The notes: generated by a model from the letters alone, not told the origin. 64,000 nt of DNA from Plenodomus lindquistii (GCA_025504975.1 JANUWI010000010.1:806001-870000); one strand, 5' to 3'. Shown: positions 43,248-55,898, numbered from the stretch's first letter. Numbers and translations: made by a program.

Positions 43248-46200
43248 GGCGTCGACAGTCAGCAATTGCGCAACTCTTTGTCAACGTGGTGGACAGGCGA
43301 GGATGTGACGACACCTGCAGGCGAGGCACGTGGTGATGGGAGAGAAGGTAGGAGCGGGGGGGCGAGGGCAAGCAACAGCGTTGAAGTAGTGCCCACGCGA
43401 TTAGGAAGCGCGGAGCCAAGCAGTGAAGCAAGAGCGCCTACGCGAGATGATGAACGGGACGGTGAACGGGACGGTGAGTCCAATGGCCGGGAGCGATGCG
43501 GCAGAGAGTGGGCGGACGTCGTTGGCTCGAGTTGCAGAGCAGAACCTGGACGGTGGAAATGAGTCTTGACGGGTTGTCCTGAGAGGTATAAGTAGACGCG
43601 AGCCGGCTAGCTGCAATGTTGGAGTCGCGACTGGTGGCTTTCCCTTTCTCCACCCAGTCACCAGTCTGCACATGGTCTACACATGGCTTCCTCGCAGTCG
43701 GCGAATAGCAAGCGTGTCCACTAACTACCCAGCTAGTGACAACAGCCCTCGACGACGAGGACTGGTCAAAGGCTCGATGCAGGCGCCATGAGCTGGCGCA
43801 TCCTTTGCAAGTGTACAAGGTTGACGAGCGTGAATAGATCTTCATGCACCTCGGTAATCTAGAGCAGGAGCCGTGCTGATCTCCAGCCTAGCAGCGTGGA
43901 CCATGCACATCTCGGCCTCAATGTCGCCTGGCGCTGGTGGCCGTGGTTCGCGGTGCAGAAACCATGGCGCGTGTCAAATTGCCCTAGAGTCGCTGGGGAA
44001 ATCAAGACTCGACAGAGGCCGTTGGTGGGGTGCCGACAGTGCTCAGTCATGGCCGGTTCACGATGCGCAATTGGCAACGCCTCACAGCTGTCTGGGAGCG
44101 ATGCCGTCGATGCAGAGTGACGTTCTTTCAGTCAGCCACCGCGCAGACATGGTCGCGATCCTTCCGTACGCGTGTGTTGCGCGCATCGGCCACCTTGGTG
44201 GACTAGACGGTAGGCGAGGAACATGGCTCGTCTGCCCCTGGCGTGGTCGTCTCTACCAAACTTTGCCATTACAGTCTTCGCTACATGTAACATTGGACTC
44301 GATTGCTTTACCACGTGCCCTGTCCGAGTCCTCGAGTTACAGCCTCGATGTCACTGCCGCTACAAGCCTGGTGCGCCGCCGCCGACGCCTAACGAGCTGC
44401 TCCACCAAGCGCGATCCTGCACCAGTGCAGAGTCCGCCGAAGCTTGCTCCATAACGGAAGCTGTCCGTGCCAATCATTGACTTTCGTCGCATGCCTAGTC
44501 CTGGGCCAGTACTCTACACACACCTCAACACAAGCTACCCATTCACACTGCAGTCTGCTGATGCAGGATGACTTGTAGCGCCAAGGTTACACAGACTTTC
44601 CTGATTGTAAAGACGCTGGCATAGGTCATAGGTCAACATGCAGGCTACACATGTGCACCAGCATCGGTCATGGATTGCATACTTTACGCTGCTTGCGCAG
44701 TCCTAGGTCCCTGCGCACAACAGCATTGCTTAACTCGAAACGCCAATGCTTTGCAGCATCACAGCCAGCGGCAGGTTTAAACGGCACGTGGCGCCAATGA
44801 GGACGAACAGCTGCGAGAATTCAAACTTTGCACTGAACCCTACGTCTGTGGCGGCTGGCCACCTTGTAAGCTTGACAGAATGCCAGTTTGGCACGCTAGA
44901 AGCCATGGACTAGTCTCGTCCCTGCACGAACCAGATCGTTCTAGGGTTGCTTGTCTGAACTGGCTGTCGACCCAGCTGAAGGGTCTTCGCACAGTCCGAT
45001 CTGCCGCCGAGTCGACATGGCCGGCGGAAACCTTCCTCGTGTGTTGTGTGTTGCTACCATTTTGGACCAAGCTCTGAAGGCTGCAAGGATCAATACTCAC
45101 TACCCCGCGATTGTGTCCATTGGAAACATAGTGTACGCTCAAGAGGCACACATCATGCCTTGACAAATCCATGTCAAAAGGGGTGACCACTGACAGAACC
45201 ACTCGCTCTGTTTCCCACATTGAACGGGCCGGTCCAGCAATTTGCGATTGATTCCTCCACAGCCTATACTTATTCTAGCACGAACTAGTATAATCAGTAG
45301 AGTGTCTTGTCTGCCAGGACAGCACTGTTGGCATCGGCAAATATTAAACTGCGCTTCAATGCAAATGCAATTCCCTTTCCCGCCAATAGTGCGAGCTGTA
45401 ACTGGGACTACGCATCCTGACACTGTGGCGTCCCGGACATTTGATAGGGCGCGCTGATCCGTCCCGTGTCATTGGGAACTCCATATGCGAACCACCGCAT
45501 CATCCAATCTCCCTCCCGCTTGCCATTCCCCCGTTCAGCCGAGAGATTTCGGAATTAAATGGTCTATGTATAAACACACCCTGGAGTCAACAGTCCTCGA
45601 ACCGCCAATTGTGTCGGCGAACTATGTGGCTGTCAGGAGTGTTGCAACCTCCGCGCACAAATCAGATCGTAGTTGTTAAGACGAACCATAGAAGGACCAG
45701 CAATGGACTAGTACAACACTCTGTGCTCGTGGATTGTAGTGTAGATAGCAGCACTCTCCTGCTAGGTGCAATGCACGATCTTACTCAGAGAGCATGAGAG
45801 CACCGCATCGTTTGGTGTAGGGATGCATCAAAGCATATGAGCTTTCTTGCCTGTCCTCCGCACATACTGACGACACTAGCACTATACGAACACTATCGGG
45901 AACTCGAAGTTTCGTTCTAGAGTAAGCCCACGTAACCCTCACGGGATGCACAGTTTGTCAATCTAATTCAAACACTCTAGTCTGCTCTCTGACTAGGTCT
46001 TGTGATGGTACCTACTCGATGCTTGTCTGGGCCGTCCAGAAGACCGTGACTAAGGTGTCTTTAGCATTTGCTCAATCCAGGGGGCAGAAATGTGATACTC
46101 TCACTTCAACTTTGTTTGCAAATCGAACCAAAACACAACCAATTGGACTCTTATGTTGGTCGCGAAGAAGCGCGGGTATTGCTAAACCGCGTGCAATTCC

Positions 46201-47017
46201 ATGATACATGTGAGTCTCCACAGCATCGCAACAGTTTAAGCGTTCAAATCGCCAAGTACCAAGGTGATCATGGATTCACGTGGGGTTGACAGCGTACCCT
46301 CAGATCCACATGGAGTATGTGAATACCAGGTCTCGTTCAGAGTCTTCGTTGTGATTCTAGGTTGGTGGGAGATGGTGATCAAGAACCAACATTTAACCAG
46401 TTGCTTTGTGGCACTCAGATACTTTCGTTCACTTGCCGTTGCGATCTCCACATGTAACTCACCACTGCCCCACAACGCATAGATCTCGCGTACAATCAAT
46501 TGTCTTTCACACCAGCCTTTTGCTTCATTGTCGTCCTCATCTCATCTTTGCTCCACATGAGATTCCCAGTCTCCAAACTGAACAAGATTGACCCAATAAT
46601 GCGTTCCTTATTCAGGAGACGATATGCGGTCCCACACATATATCATTCTTCCTGATAACAGCGATCTCTCAAGCGAGTGAGTAACCGCGCAAGTACTCTA
46701 TGTTTATACCAAATGGCCCTATCAGAGCTTTGGTTATTTCAAAATATTTAACCGGCTGAACTGAGCTCGGCACTTGTGCGTACATATGGCAGTAACCTAC
46801 CAAATCCCGTATGTGGGTCTCTCATCCACTGAGGCCTGACCAGAACATGCCATACATCTTTATGCGAACTTGGGATGTTGTCTTATCTTCAAGATCGTCG
46901 TGAGCACATGCTTCTGACTTTGACATCAACCAATATAACTACTCCAGTCTTATGGTATCAGTCGCTGTCACCACCTAGAACTTTACTTTCAGCCTTCAAA
47001 CGAACCAGTACGAAGCC
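43248..47017. other. 3.8-kb gene-free interval
   Basis: The longest stretch without a supported gene. It lies between two divergent start codons. GC content is fairly high to about 44.5 kb and falls after 45.2 kb. Several short frames exist (the longest, 193 codons at 43873-44454, has a random look), but none shows a domain, splice-consistent chain or transposon motif. No terminal repeats were noticed. Confidence 0.5.
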
Positions 47018-48281
47018 ATGCGTTGGGAACCTCTAACCCTCTCTGCGCTCATCGCCCCGAGCACTGCCTTGATCCGATTCGGCTGCTCTCAGCTCGTAGT
47101 CGATCGTCTTGACCCTCTCGTCGAGCCTGGCCAAGCTCCCTCTGCACATCTCCACCAGATCATCGGGGGCAACTCGTTCCTCCCCGACATGAGCCCAGCT
47201 ACACACGATCCAGCCGAGCTTTCAACATGCACAACCTGCCAGCCTGCAGACGACTTCTCCAACTACTGGACAGCTTCACTGTTCTTCCGGGCTCCCAACG
47301 GGACATACAAGCGTGTCCCGCAGAAAGCGAACTCTGGATTTGAAGGGCAGAAGGGTGGAATGACTGTATACTATATGCAGAATCAGTTGGCCGACTACCA
47401 GCAGCAGGCCAAAGTGAAGGCGTTTCAACCGGTTTGTCAACACGTCCAGCCTTGTTCATGGGTACTGACTCAGAGTAGGGCTTCAGAATGGTACAATTTT
47501 ATTTCCCGAGATGCTTGGAAGTACTGACCGCTACTGACGTCTATCCAGCTCATCGGCGCTCCGACCGCATCCACCAAAGCAGAAGCAGACAAGTATCCCC
47601 AACTCACATATACCTGCCTACAAAACATGGGCACTCGCTTTCCAGAGACCAAGAACTTTCCGACAAAGCCTTGTCCGTCGGGCATCATGGTGAATTTGAG
47701 ATTTCCCACTTGCTGGGACGGCAAGAATCTCGATTCACCAGATCATATGGCGCACATGGTACGCTGCCCTCGTCCGCTTATGTCCGCTTTCCTATTCAAA
47801 CTCAACGTTAGATCCTGAAATGATGCTAATCTACACCAGACGTACCCCATCTCCGGAACCTTTGAGTCTCAAGGTCCATGTCCAGCATCCCACCCCGTCC
47901 GCGTCCCACAACTCATGTACGAAGTCATCTACGAGACAGCATCCTTCAACGACCCCTCGCTATGGCCGACAAACGGCACACAGCCCTTTGTCTACTCGTT
48001 CGGCGACAGCACTGGCTATGGGAACCATGGCGACTATGTGTTTGGCTGGAAAGACGACGCGTTGCAGAAGATTATGGATGAGGAGTGCTATGTGAATTGT
48101 AAGAGTATGCGGACACAGAGTATCGCGCAGATGAATGCTTGTAGCGTTAGTCGCAAGGTTGATGAGGATGTTGGTGACGATGATTGTGAGTTTGTAGGGG
48201 GTACATTGTGTGAGGATTTGATGCTGATTGAGTGTCTTTTTAGGGATTGCAGCGCTACCTGGTCAGGCACACGGCGTGTAG
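47018..48281 (+). CDS. DUF1996 family protein (secreted or surface, function unknown)
   Basis: Five exons: 47018-47431, 47479-47490, 47549-47758, 47840-48185 and 48244-48281, giving 339 aa. Family features: RFGCSQLVVDRLDPLVEPGQ near the start, the His motif HLHQIIGGNSF (44-54), CTTCQPADDFSNYWTASLFF, GGMTVYYMQ, and PCPSGIMVNLRFPTCWDGKNLDSPDHMAHM. The His and Cys pattern suggests a metal-binding or disulfide-bonded fold. The N-terminus is weakly hydrophobic (LTLSALIAPSTALIRF) and may be a signal peptide. DUF1996 occurs in secreted fungal proteins, often beside WSC domains; no WSC domain is present here. Exon 2 is only 12 nt (codes GFRM), yet is needed to keep the family's KAFQP-GFRM-LIG continuity. 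Confidence 0.88.
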
Positions 48282-48683
48282 TTAGTCGCGATCGGACGCT
48301 GTTGTTGAATCCTCGTGTTATTCCAACAGAGTAAGTCCGGACGAGACAAAGGCTAGGAGGTCTGGAGAGCCTTGCGATCGCTTCCTTCTCGCATCACCTA
48401 GTCACTTCATCAATACGAGATCGACTCTTCGGAATGACTTGATAGAGGCTTCATATATAGTACATACACATAATTTCCACTTTCTTGGACGACATGCATT
48501 AATCTTAGGGTCCGATAGCCTCACACGCTGTGATGGTATCGAAGACTGTAATCCCACTGTCGTTGCGTACACCTGAGTCTAGTAGCCACCGATTTGTTTT
48601 TCATCGTCCCATGCCAATTTCATGATCATAGCAGTCAAATCTGACAATCCGCAACCCAAACGCCTTTCGCACCATGTACCCCC
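48282..48683. other. Interval between convergent genes
   Basis: 3' flanks of the DUF1996 gene and the hypothetical gene. Nothing else seen. Confidence 0.4.
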
Positions 48684-49409
48684 CTAGTCCTCCTCATTCG
48701 CAACATCTAACACACCACCTTCCCTACCCTCATCAGCTCCATCCTCTGACCGACGCAGTGATCCTCGCGCCCTCCCAACAGCAAATACAGTCTCATACAA
48801 CGCATCATCACACCCCCGAAACGGCGCATCCCCGCGTCTATCGAATAGCGGAACCCGCGATCTTGACCAAAACGGCGCACTCTCATTCACCCAACACCAA
48901 TCCGCAACGCACATACGCCGAACATCCTCCTCGCTAAAACGCAGCGGCTGTACTACCGACAACGGCGCAAGAAGTGCGCGTCTGACCCATTGCGCCAGAT
49001 CCCCCTTGTCCTCTTGCTGCGCATTCGCAACGTTGTTGTATCCAGTGCAAAAGCCCTCCCCCGGTTCTTCAACGTCGGATCCGATGTATATCTCGTTGAT
49101 GTGGAATTTACTGAGGCAGACGTCGGTATCTGTGTTCTGGATATAGGCAGTAATCATACCCCTGCAGTGTAGATTGATGTCGTTGGAGTATCGGCCGTCG
49201 TAGCCTCTGTTTTGGTATTCGAGGAGTGCGTGGGCGAATGCTCGGGATGCGATGCGTTGGGCTGTTGCGAGCGTTGGATAGGTGCCGAGCAGATTGAATG
49301 GGGATGAGATCGTGGTGATTAGTTTGGGATTCCGCAGGTGGACTACTTGGAAGTTTCGTCCTTGTGTCAGCGTGTAGTGTGCGTCGGTGATGTGGCTGGG
49401 CGTGGGCAT
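48684..49409 (-). CDS. Hypothetical protein
   Basis: Single exon, 241 aa, true ATG at 49409. The middle part looks globular: NFQVVHLRNPKLITTISSPF, TLATAQRIASRAFAHALLEY and a stretch with Tyr/Asn-Ile repeats (SNDINLHCRGMITAYIQN). The last 40 residues are Gly/Asp/Glu/Arg-rich. There is no signal peptide, membrane helix or known motif. Codon composition in the third position is like that of neighbouring genes, and the frame is clean, which supports a real gene. The start codon is 240 bp from the FAD-enzyme stop on the same strand. Confidence 0.6.
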   Translation of the reverse strand: MPTPSHITDAHYTLTQGRNFQVVHLRNPKLITTISSPFNLLGTYPTLATAQRIASRAFAHALLEYQNRGYDGRYSNDINLHCRGMITAYIQNTDTDVCLSKFHINEIYIGSDVEEPGEGFCTGYNNVANAQQEDKGDLAQWVRRALLAPLSVVQPLRFSEEDVRRMCVADWCWVNESAPFWSRSRVPLFDRRGDAPFRGCDDALYETVFAVGRARGSLRRSEDGADEGREGGVLDVANEED

Positions 49410-49649
49410 GGTGGCGAAGATGTAAGGTTGTATGGGAGATTGCTGAGGATTGAGTATAGATTGTCGTGAGACAGGATCAGAGTTGTTGAGTGATATTTGT
49501 ATACATGTTCAGAGTTTTGTGGCGTTTGCTTAGGTTTGTTGTGAGGACAAACAGAAGTGGGAAGGAACTAGTTCTTGCAAGTTCACAGTGAATACGAATA
49601 GGATAATTGGTCCGTGAATACGAGAGTCACGTCGATATAATATGTGCCC

Positions 49650-51289
49650 TCAAGATGCCTTCGCCTTCCCATTGGCATGTGATCCATTCACACTGGCAAA
49701 GCCCTGTCTCCTGACACCCACTACACGTTCTATCAGGCCGATCCACAGCTGCAGTAGGTGCAGAACAATCCTTAGTAAGTAGTCCTTCCAGTTCAGCGTT
49801 GGCTTGAGTCCCCTCATGAACTTTGCATCGATCATCTTCCATGGAACCTCACCACCCAGCCGCTTTCCGACCTCAAGTCCGCTTCGACATCCGTCCTCGT
49901 GAAATCCATACCCTGTCCAGGCACCTGCATACCAAATGCCATGCTTCCCTTGGATATTATCTAGCTTCTCTTGTGCAGCTATCATGCGAGCATTATAGAG
50001 AGGGTGACGATACTCGTACGTTGCTTGCGTAAGTGAAGGTGAAGGCGGCTGTTCCGGATTGAGTGTGACTAGTACATCGGAAAAGGTTGAAGTTGGTATG
50101 TGTTGGAGAATGTTCATGTTGTACGTCAATGAAACAGTCTGCAAGTTCCCGGACGGATTTGTGGCCGAGGGAGTCGGCGAGGATGTTGTTAAGTAGTTCC
50201 AGGCTGACCATGCGGTTCTGCGTTTGGGCATGAGCTACGAATTATTAGCGAGCAGATCTCAAGTACTGCAACAAATTTGGGGTTTAGCATACGGAAAGAT
50301 CTGAGTGAAGATATGCAGTATTTGGCGTTGTTTCGAAGGCATTCAAGATGTCATTTTCTTCAGGAGTAGCCGCATCTCCCAATAGCTGGCGCGCTTGATC
50401 GCCATGGCAAGCTAAAATGACTTGGTCGAAAAGCTCTGTCTTGTCCTGAGACTTGGTGCTCAGACTTAGTTCAATCTTTCCGTCCCGTCGTTGGATGCCT
50501 TTCACACCTGTGCCGAGGCGCACATTTGCCTTGCTAGACTCGTTCATTACAGCATCAATGTAGCTCTTCGCGCCATTCGCAACCGTCAGCCAAGGGGGCC
50601 GTTCAGAAATGGTCGACAACAAATGATGGTTCCACATGAACCTTACGAGAGTCAGTGCAGGAAACTCCAGCGCACATTTATCGGCCCCCGTACTCCATAC
50701 ACATGCTGTCATTGGAATCAGGTAATCATCACGGAATGCGTCCGAATAGCCTTCTTTCTGAAGGTATTCGCCAATGCTCATCTCAGTCGCAGCAGTAGCA
50801 GCAGGTGAACCGGGGACGATGGCCAAAAGATCCAGCGCAAACTGATTGAAGCGAACAATGTCGAAGATCATGCGCCAGAAAGTGGGCCGCAGGGCGTTCT
50901 CAGGTTGAGCAAAGAGAGCCGCGCCAGAAGTGCCCGACCACTCGAAACCACCGGCATCACGAGAGATACCGAATGTCATCTGGGAGGAGACTGTCTGGAC
51001 TCCAAGTGCTTTGAGGAACTCGATAAAATTGGCTGCCCTAGGTTAGTGTGCTTGGTCGACTCGGCTGGCTTTCAGAGTACGAACGGTAGGTAGCGGTGTT
51101 GAGTACGATGAAGCCCGTGTCCACTGATGTATCCTTGCCATTGTGTGTCCAAGTCACTGTATTGGTGTGACCCCCGAGCCGTTCTGCCTTGTCGAAGACG
51201 TGAAGCTCATGGTGGGTGTTACGCAGCGAATAGAGGGCGCTGAGACCAGAGATACCGGTGCCGACAATGGCTATACGCTTCCTTTCCAT
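49650..51289 (-). CDS. FAD-dependent amine-oxidase-like protein
   Basis: Three exons: 51289-51081, 51037-50293 and 50234-49650 (introns 43 and 58 nt), giving 512 aa. The N-terminus KRIAIVGTGISGLSALYSL has the GxGxxG dinucleotide fingerprint, and ERLGGHTNTVTW the RxGG-type motif that follows in flavin amine oxidases. Later segments: TGFIVLN, SQMTFGISRD, AVWSTGADKCALEFPA and, near the C-terminus, the second FAD-contact stretch GIWYAGAWTGYGFHEDGCRSGLEVGK. This resembles the COG2907 group of NAD/FAD-binding proteins found next to cyclopropane-fatty-acid synthases in bacteria, and their fungal relatives. The substrate is unknown. A basic, hydrophobic C-terminal tail (LRIVLHLLQLWIGLIERVVG) may sit on a membrane. 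Confidence 0.88.
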
Positions 51290-51763
51290 GGTGCAGATGG
51301 TGCTGGGCTAGTGCGATTGTGTAAAATGTGCTACAATTGGAGTGCAGAAGGAGCACCTGACCGTGGCTGTCGAGGGATCCAATCTAGGTGGTTGTAGCGG
51401 CATTGCTGCGGTCGGCATTTGAGATGATGAGGTCATCGATTGGCTCGTTTAGGCGTGTCGATTGGACTATTTACTGTTCATGAATGAAATGTTGTGTGTG
51501 TGGACATTTCACGATCCCACGGTGGATTAGCAACTATAGGGACATGACATAGGCGAATGAGGAGTGTTGTAGCTCCGCGGGTGTCTTACAGAGACGTAGA
51601 AGGGGCCGATCATGTCGTGGTGGGCACGTGACGTGTGGAGAGGACTTGGCACTGCGTAATGGCGGCAACTGCCTAGGCTGGGGAGTCGCCTGGTCTGGCT
51701 GGGGTTTGGAGACGGGGCGTTGATCAATCGCATATCGTCACACAACAACGACACCAGAGACTA

Positions 51764-51802
<39 letters not shown>

Positions 51803-51837
51803 ACACACCTGCAGCGCATCACGTGCATCCAAACGAC
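51290..51837. promoter_or_regulatory. Divergent region upstream of the FAD enzyme and VTI1
   Basis: About 550 bp between opposite start codons; no gene. It contains the (AC)n tract listed separately, close to the VTI1 start codon. Confidence 0.45.
51765..51799 (+). repeat. (AC)17 microsatellite in the VTI1 leader or promoter
   Basis: An uninterrupted AC dinucleotide tract of 35 nt that ends about 40 bp before the VTI1 ATG; imperfect CA-rich sequence continues to about 51808. Such tracts vary in length between strains. Confidence 0.95.
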
Positions 51838-52660
51838 ATGTCGAGCCTCATCGACGCCGACGCCGGCACGGAGCGCTTCGGCGGGTACGAGGCCGAGTTG
51901 AAGCTGGTGCAGGCAGACCTCAGCCAGCAGCTGGAGCAGATCAAAGAGACGACGGGCGAGCCACGCAAGGCGGCCATCAGCAAGGCCGAGCGCGCGCTGG
52001 AGGAGGCCGAGGAGCTCATCGGGCAGATGCGCCTCGAAAAGTCCAACATCCCCGCCAACCTCAAGTCGCAGTACAATGCGCGCTTCCGCAACTTCGAACA
52101 CGATCTGGACACAACCAAGCGCAAGCTCGAGGGCTACACCAGCGACCGCAGCAAGCTCTTCGGCGCCCGCTACACCGACAACCCAGACGCCGACGCCCAG
52201 CTGGAGCAGCGCCAGCAGCTGCTCTCCGGCACCGACCGCCTGAACCGCTCCTCGGGGCGCCTGCGCGAGTCCCAGCGCATCGCCCTCGAGACGGAGCAGA
52301 TAGGTGCGGGCACCCTGAGCGACCTGCACCGCCAGCGCGAGCAGATCACCAACACGCGCGAGCGCCTGCTGGAGAGCGAGGGCTACACGGATCGCAGTAT
52401 CAAGACGCTGCGCGGCATGGCACGACGGTTCGTCTCCCTTGCTCTTCTGTCCCACCCTATTCTCTTCCACATCATTTCCCCCCTCCTGTTGATGCATCCT
52501 CCAGATGGTCGCCCTTTGCATGATCCCTGGCTATTACCCACTCCACTTGCTCTGCTGACCACTACTTTACAGGATGGCCACGAATCGTATCATCACCATA
52601 GCCATCATCACTGTATTGGTCCTCCTCATCATTGCCGTCATCTACAGCAAGTTCAAATGA
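51838..52660 (+). CDS. VTI1: Vti1 Qb-SNARE
   Basis: Two exons: 51838-52427 and 52573-52660 (145-nt intron), giving 225 aa (yeast Vti1: 217). The N-terminal Habc-like three-helix bundle begins at SLIDADAGTERFGGYEAEL. The SNARE helix lies at about 130-195 (ESQRIALETEQIGAGTLSDL, then QREQITNTRERL), and the membrane anchor MATNRIITIAIITVLVLLIIAVIY with a short YSKFK tail is coded by exon 2. Vti1 serves several Golgi, endosome and vacuole fusion steps with different partners. The start is ATG 51838, since the upstream GTG is not used in eukaryotes. The large intron cuts exactly before the membrane anchor; without splicing the frame would end in an unrelated soluble tail. Confidence 0.95.
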
Positions 52661-52926
52661 TTGTACATTACAGCGACTGTTTCATTGTAGGGCGTCTGGA
52701 GCATCGTATCGGGTTCTTAGGTAGTCATAATCTTTTTACAGCGGGGTCCGTAGTACTACGTACACTCCCATTCCCACACTTGAGAGCCGGACTCATTCGA
52801 CCATGGGTGAGGCATCTGATTTTACCTTTGCCAGAGTCACAGTGCAAGAATCTGATACTCTATTTGGTGAATAGGTTGTACCTGAATCATGATGGAAACT
52901 GAAATATGCCAAGGATCTCAGGTTCG

Positions 52927-54120
52927 CTATCGTGAGCTCTGAGACATGAATGGACACCCACCGACATCATCACTTCCAACCGAAGCATGGCAGGCTGGAA
53001 CTTCTTGCCGCTGTTGTGTGTTCCCCTCCGCTGCCTTCAAGTCAAGCTCTGCTAGTGTTTGCTTGAGTTCATCCGCTGTCTGCACAAACTCATCTGGCAA
53101 TTCCTGTTCTTCCGGAACCTTGACACCAGCCTGAGCATCCTCCACAACATCCGCTGGCGAGACACCCTCGGGTACCTCTTCTCTCTCCACTACACCGTTT
53201 GGCGCAATCTGCCGAAACATATCCATTGGATCGAACCAGGTTCTCACAGACTGAAGTTGAACTTTCTCGTTGACCGTTGCCACCGTGACACCCTGGATGT
53301 CGATGGCGCCTTGGTGAGCCCTGGCCCTAACCTTCTCGCCCTTATTATTAATACCAACATAGTCATTCTTCATCTGACCCCAGTGTCGCCACCGGAAGCT
53401 CACAGTCGGTGGTCCACTATACACTTCCAGCACCTCCCACGCAAACGTAGGCATCATACGCTTAAACGTCTTGTGTGATGACGCAAAGTCAGAGTACTCT
53501 GGCGAGTAGTACTCGTTGGGCGCGATAATGGAATTGTAGGTTCCGACCTTGAGCATGGCCTCTGCGCCCTCGGCTTTGGAGCCATTGATTGCAAACGAGT
53601 AGTTTTCGTGGTCAATGGTTCGCCAGTCGGCTATCACGGGCTTGAAGGACGCTTCGACCTCTGTTGGCATCTAGCAGCTTCCATCTCATGTATAGTCAGT
53701 TTGTCTCGCTTGATGTCCTAGACACATCAAGCACCTGTCTTACCTATTCAGGTATATAGAGCTCCTGAACAGCTTGTAGATAGGATCATCTCATATCATA
53801 TTCTTTACTTCAACCGATCCTACAACCTCCCAGTTCTTGACGAGGTTTTGGACGAGGGAGGGGAGGGAGCCTGCTGGGTGGGTCATTTGCTTTGCTGAGG
53901 AGAGGGTTAGTACACTGACTGGTGCAAGGAATCGAAGTAGATGCTTACTCTCTGCAAACACCTTTCTGGTCTTGGAGTAGTCTGGTGCCCGCCCATATCG
54001 CCACTTGGAGTGTGTGTCCTTGAGTACAGCATCCGGGTCTGTGAGATAGTCTGGTAGTGCAGGTGCGGGCTCTTGCACAGGCTCTTGCACAGGCGGGTTC
54101 TGGACGTCAGCGGCGGCCAT
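52927..54120 (-). CDS. SnoaL-like pathogen-related protein
   Basis: Three exons: 54120-53949, 53894-53827 and 53670-52927 (introns 54 and 156 nt), giving 327 aa. The core reads LPDYLTDPDAVLKDTHSKWR, then YGRAPDYSKTRKVFAE, SLVQNLVKNWE and SDFASSHKTFKRMMPTFAWE, followed by PTVSFRWRHWGQMK, a pattern shared with plant 'pathogen-related protein' (barley PRP1 type) and many fungal homologues with a SnoaL/NTF2-like fold. The biochemical role is unknown; the name reflects plant induction by pathogens, not virulence. The C-terminal 80 residues are acidic and low-complexity. The acceptor of intron 2 is the least certain junction; the chosen site gives KNWE-MPTEVEASFK. The N-terminus carries a duplicated VQEP element. 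Confidence 0.82.
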
Positions 54121-55898
54121 TGTAGTAACACAAGTGACAATTAAGACAGTATAACGTATGGGTAATGCAGTTGCATCAAATCATATTAATGAACCGTGTA
54201 TTCCGTGAGATCAATGTCGACTTTATATATCATGCCGCCGTCGCTCATCTGAAGATAGTCATAGAGACTAAAGCGAATACACCTAGGTTCCGATGACCCT
54301 GCAGCATGTGTAACGCGCCAGGCCACAACATGCAGTAGTTGGTCAACCGTTTTGCCTTTTGGAAGGGTTCCTCACGGGTGGCCTTTCCAAGGAGGTGGCA
54401 ATCTAGTACCAGCATCAATGGTACGGACCAATAGATTGGACTAGAGATCGATTTGATGACTGTATGCTCGGCAGAAGGCGAAGTAGATGCTGTTCACCGG
54501 ACCTTGGAGACGTTTCGAACGAGTATGGCTCGATGCAACCAAGGTGGACGGCGGGCTTCTCCTTGAAGTGCCAACGTCGTGCAAGTAGCAGCGCTCAGGG
54601 CCACGTGCGACAATCAGACAAGAGGTAATCATTAGTATGCGATCTACCCATTTAAATCTGTCATGTTGTCTGGGCGTGGCCACAACATCTGCTATAATTG
54701 TGTTCTGTGCTCCAATTGCCATATGGGACCATTGTTTTGCAACGGGAGACTTGCAGGGGAACCATCCATCCCGCGGCACGCGAGCCATATAAACCGCTCG
54801 CTTACCTGAAGATCTGTGACTGTCAATTTACTCAGCCGACTCCCCGTGCATGCTCAAAGTCCAGTCAAATAAGCTCGGAGTTCGAATGCTGTGCGACAGA
54901 GCATAACTGCTACGGTATAATCGTCAAGTTACAAAGGACTGTTGGTGTATTGGTGCGTGATGAATCTAGTCCTGCGAATGTGATAGAGGCTAATATGTGT
55001 GCTCATGCAGATGAGCCGCGAGTGGCTTGGTGACCCGTCGTTTTGCAGGGAAAATGCATGTTGTTCGTAGTAGCGGACTACAGTACATTCCGGGAAGTAG
55101 AATCTGCATGAGTAATTCTTGGACGCCTGAAGACATGCGTCCAGAGTCCAGACCGACGTCCAGTGCCGTTTCTTCACAGGATGCATGACCACGGCGTAAA
55201 TACGATAGTTTGAGTACCCTGACACGCGGCGGCAAAGTTTGCCGCACTGCACGTTGTTAGAAGTGAAAAGCAAGAATAGATGGTGTAGAATAGAGAAATC
55301 GCCTTTTTTTCGATTCCTCTTTTCACATATACCCTAGTCCTTCTCGTTGTCAGGAAGTTCGCTCGCAAAGTCGAGCAAGTTTGGTGAGTACATACGGGGA
55401 AATTTAACCGTCGCGGGCTTGGCCAGGACACGCCGTGCTCAACAAGATTCGACGGCCGCAGCCGTCTAGTCAGACTGCACGAGGGACATGGTGGCTACAC
55501 CAGCTCGTTGAGACGTAGTCCCGTCGAAGGCTGGTGACTAGCGCTTAAGCCCAATAGTGATGGTGGGATGCGGGACATGGTTGTTGTAGCGCCCCTAGCG
55601 ACAGGGTCATCTCAAGTCCGTTGCGAATGTGCCGATCCAGCTGGAGCAATATCTGTGTACTGTTCTTTAGACAAGATGGAAACTCATAGCGGAAGTCCAC
55701 ATCAAGGCAGGTCAAGTTCACAAACGTGCGCTGCGGATGAAGATGCACGTCCTACGCGCTTTGATTAGCGCGCCTGACGTCACGCAACAAACATTGGCAC
55801 ATCGACGCCATGGGGGAAGCTCCGGATGCTGATGGCGAGGACTCTGAAGAGTACCTGTAGTGACTCAGACCAGCCATTGTGTACTCGGAATCTTCATC
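54121..55898. other. Divergent 1.8-kb interval with no supported gene
   Basis: Holds promoters of the pathogen-related and kinase-like genes. Only short scattered frames; no repeat or RNA gene recognised. Confidence 0.45.

Noticed and set aside
43873..44454. 193-codon plus-strand frame in the gene-free interval
   Set aside because: No domain and random-looking composition with abundant Arg, Gly, Ser and Cys; a chance frame in GC-rich DNA is more likely.
51724..52521. 265-codon minus-strand frame
   Set aside because: Antisense to VTI1 and partly translated from the (AC)n tract (Cys-Val repeats).
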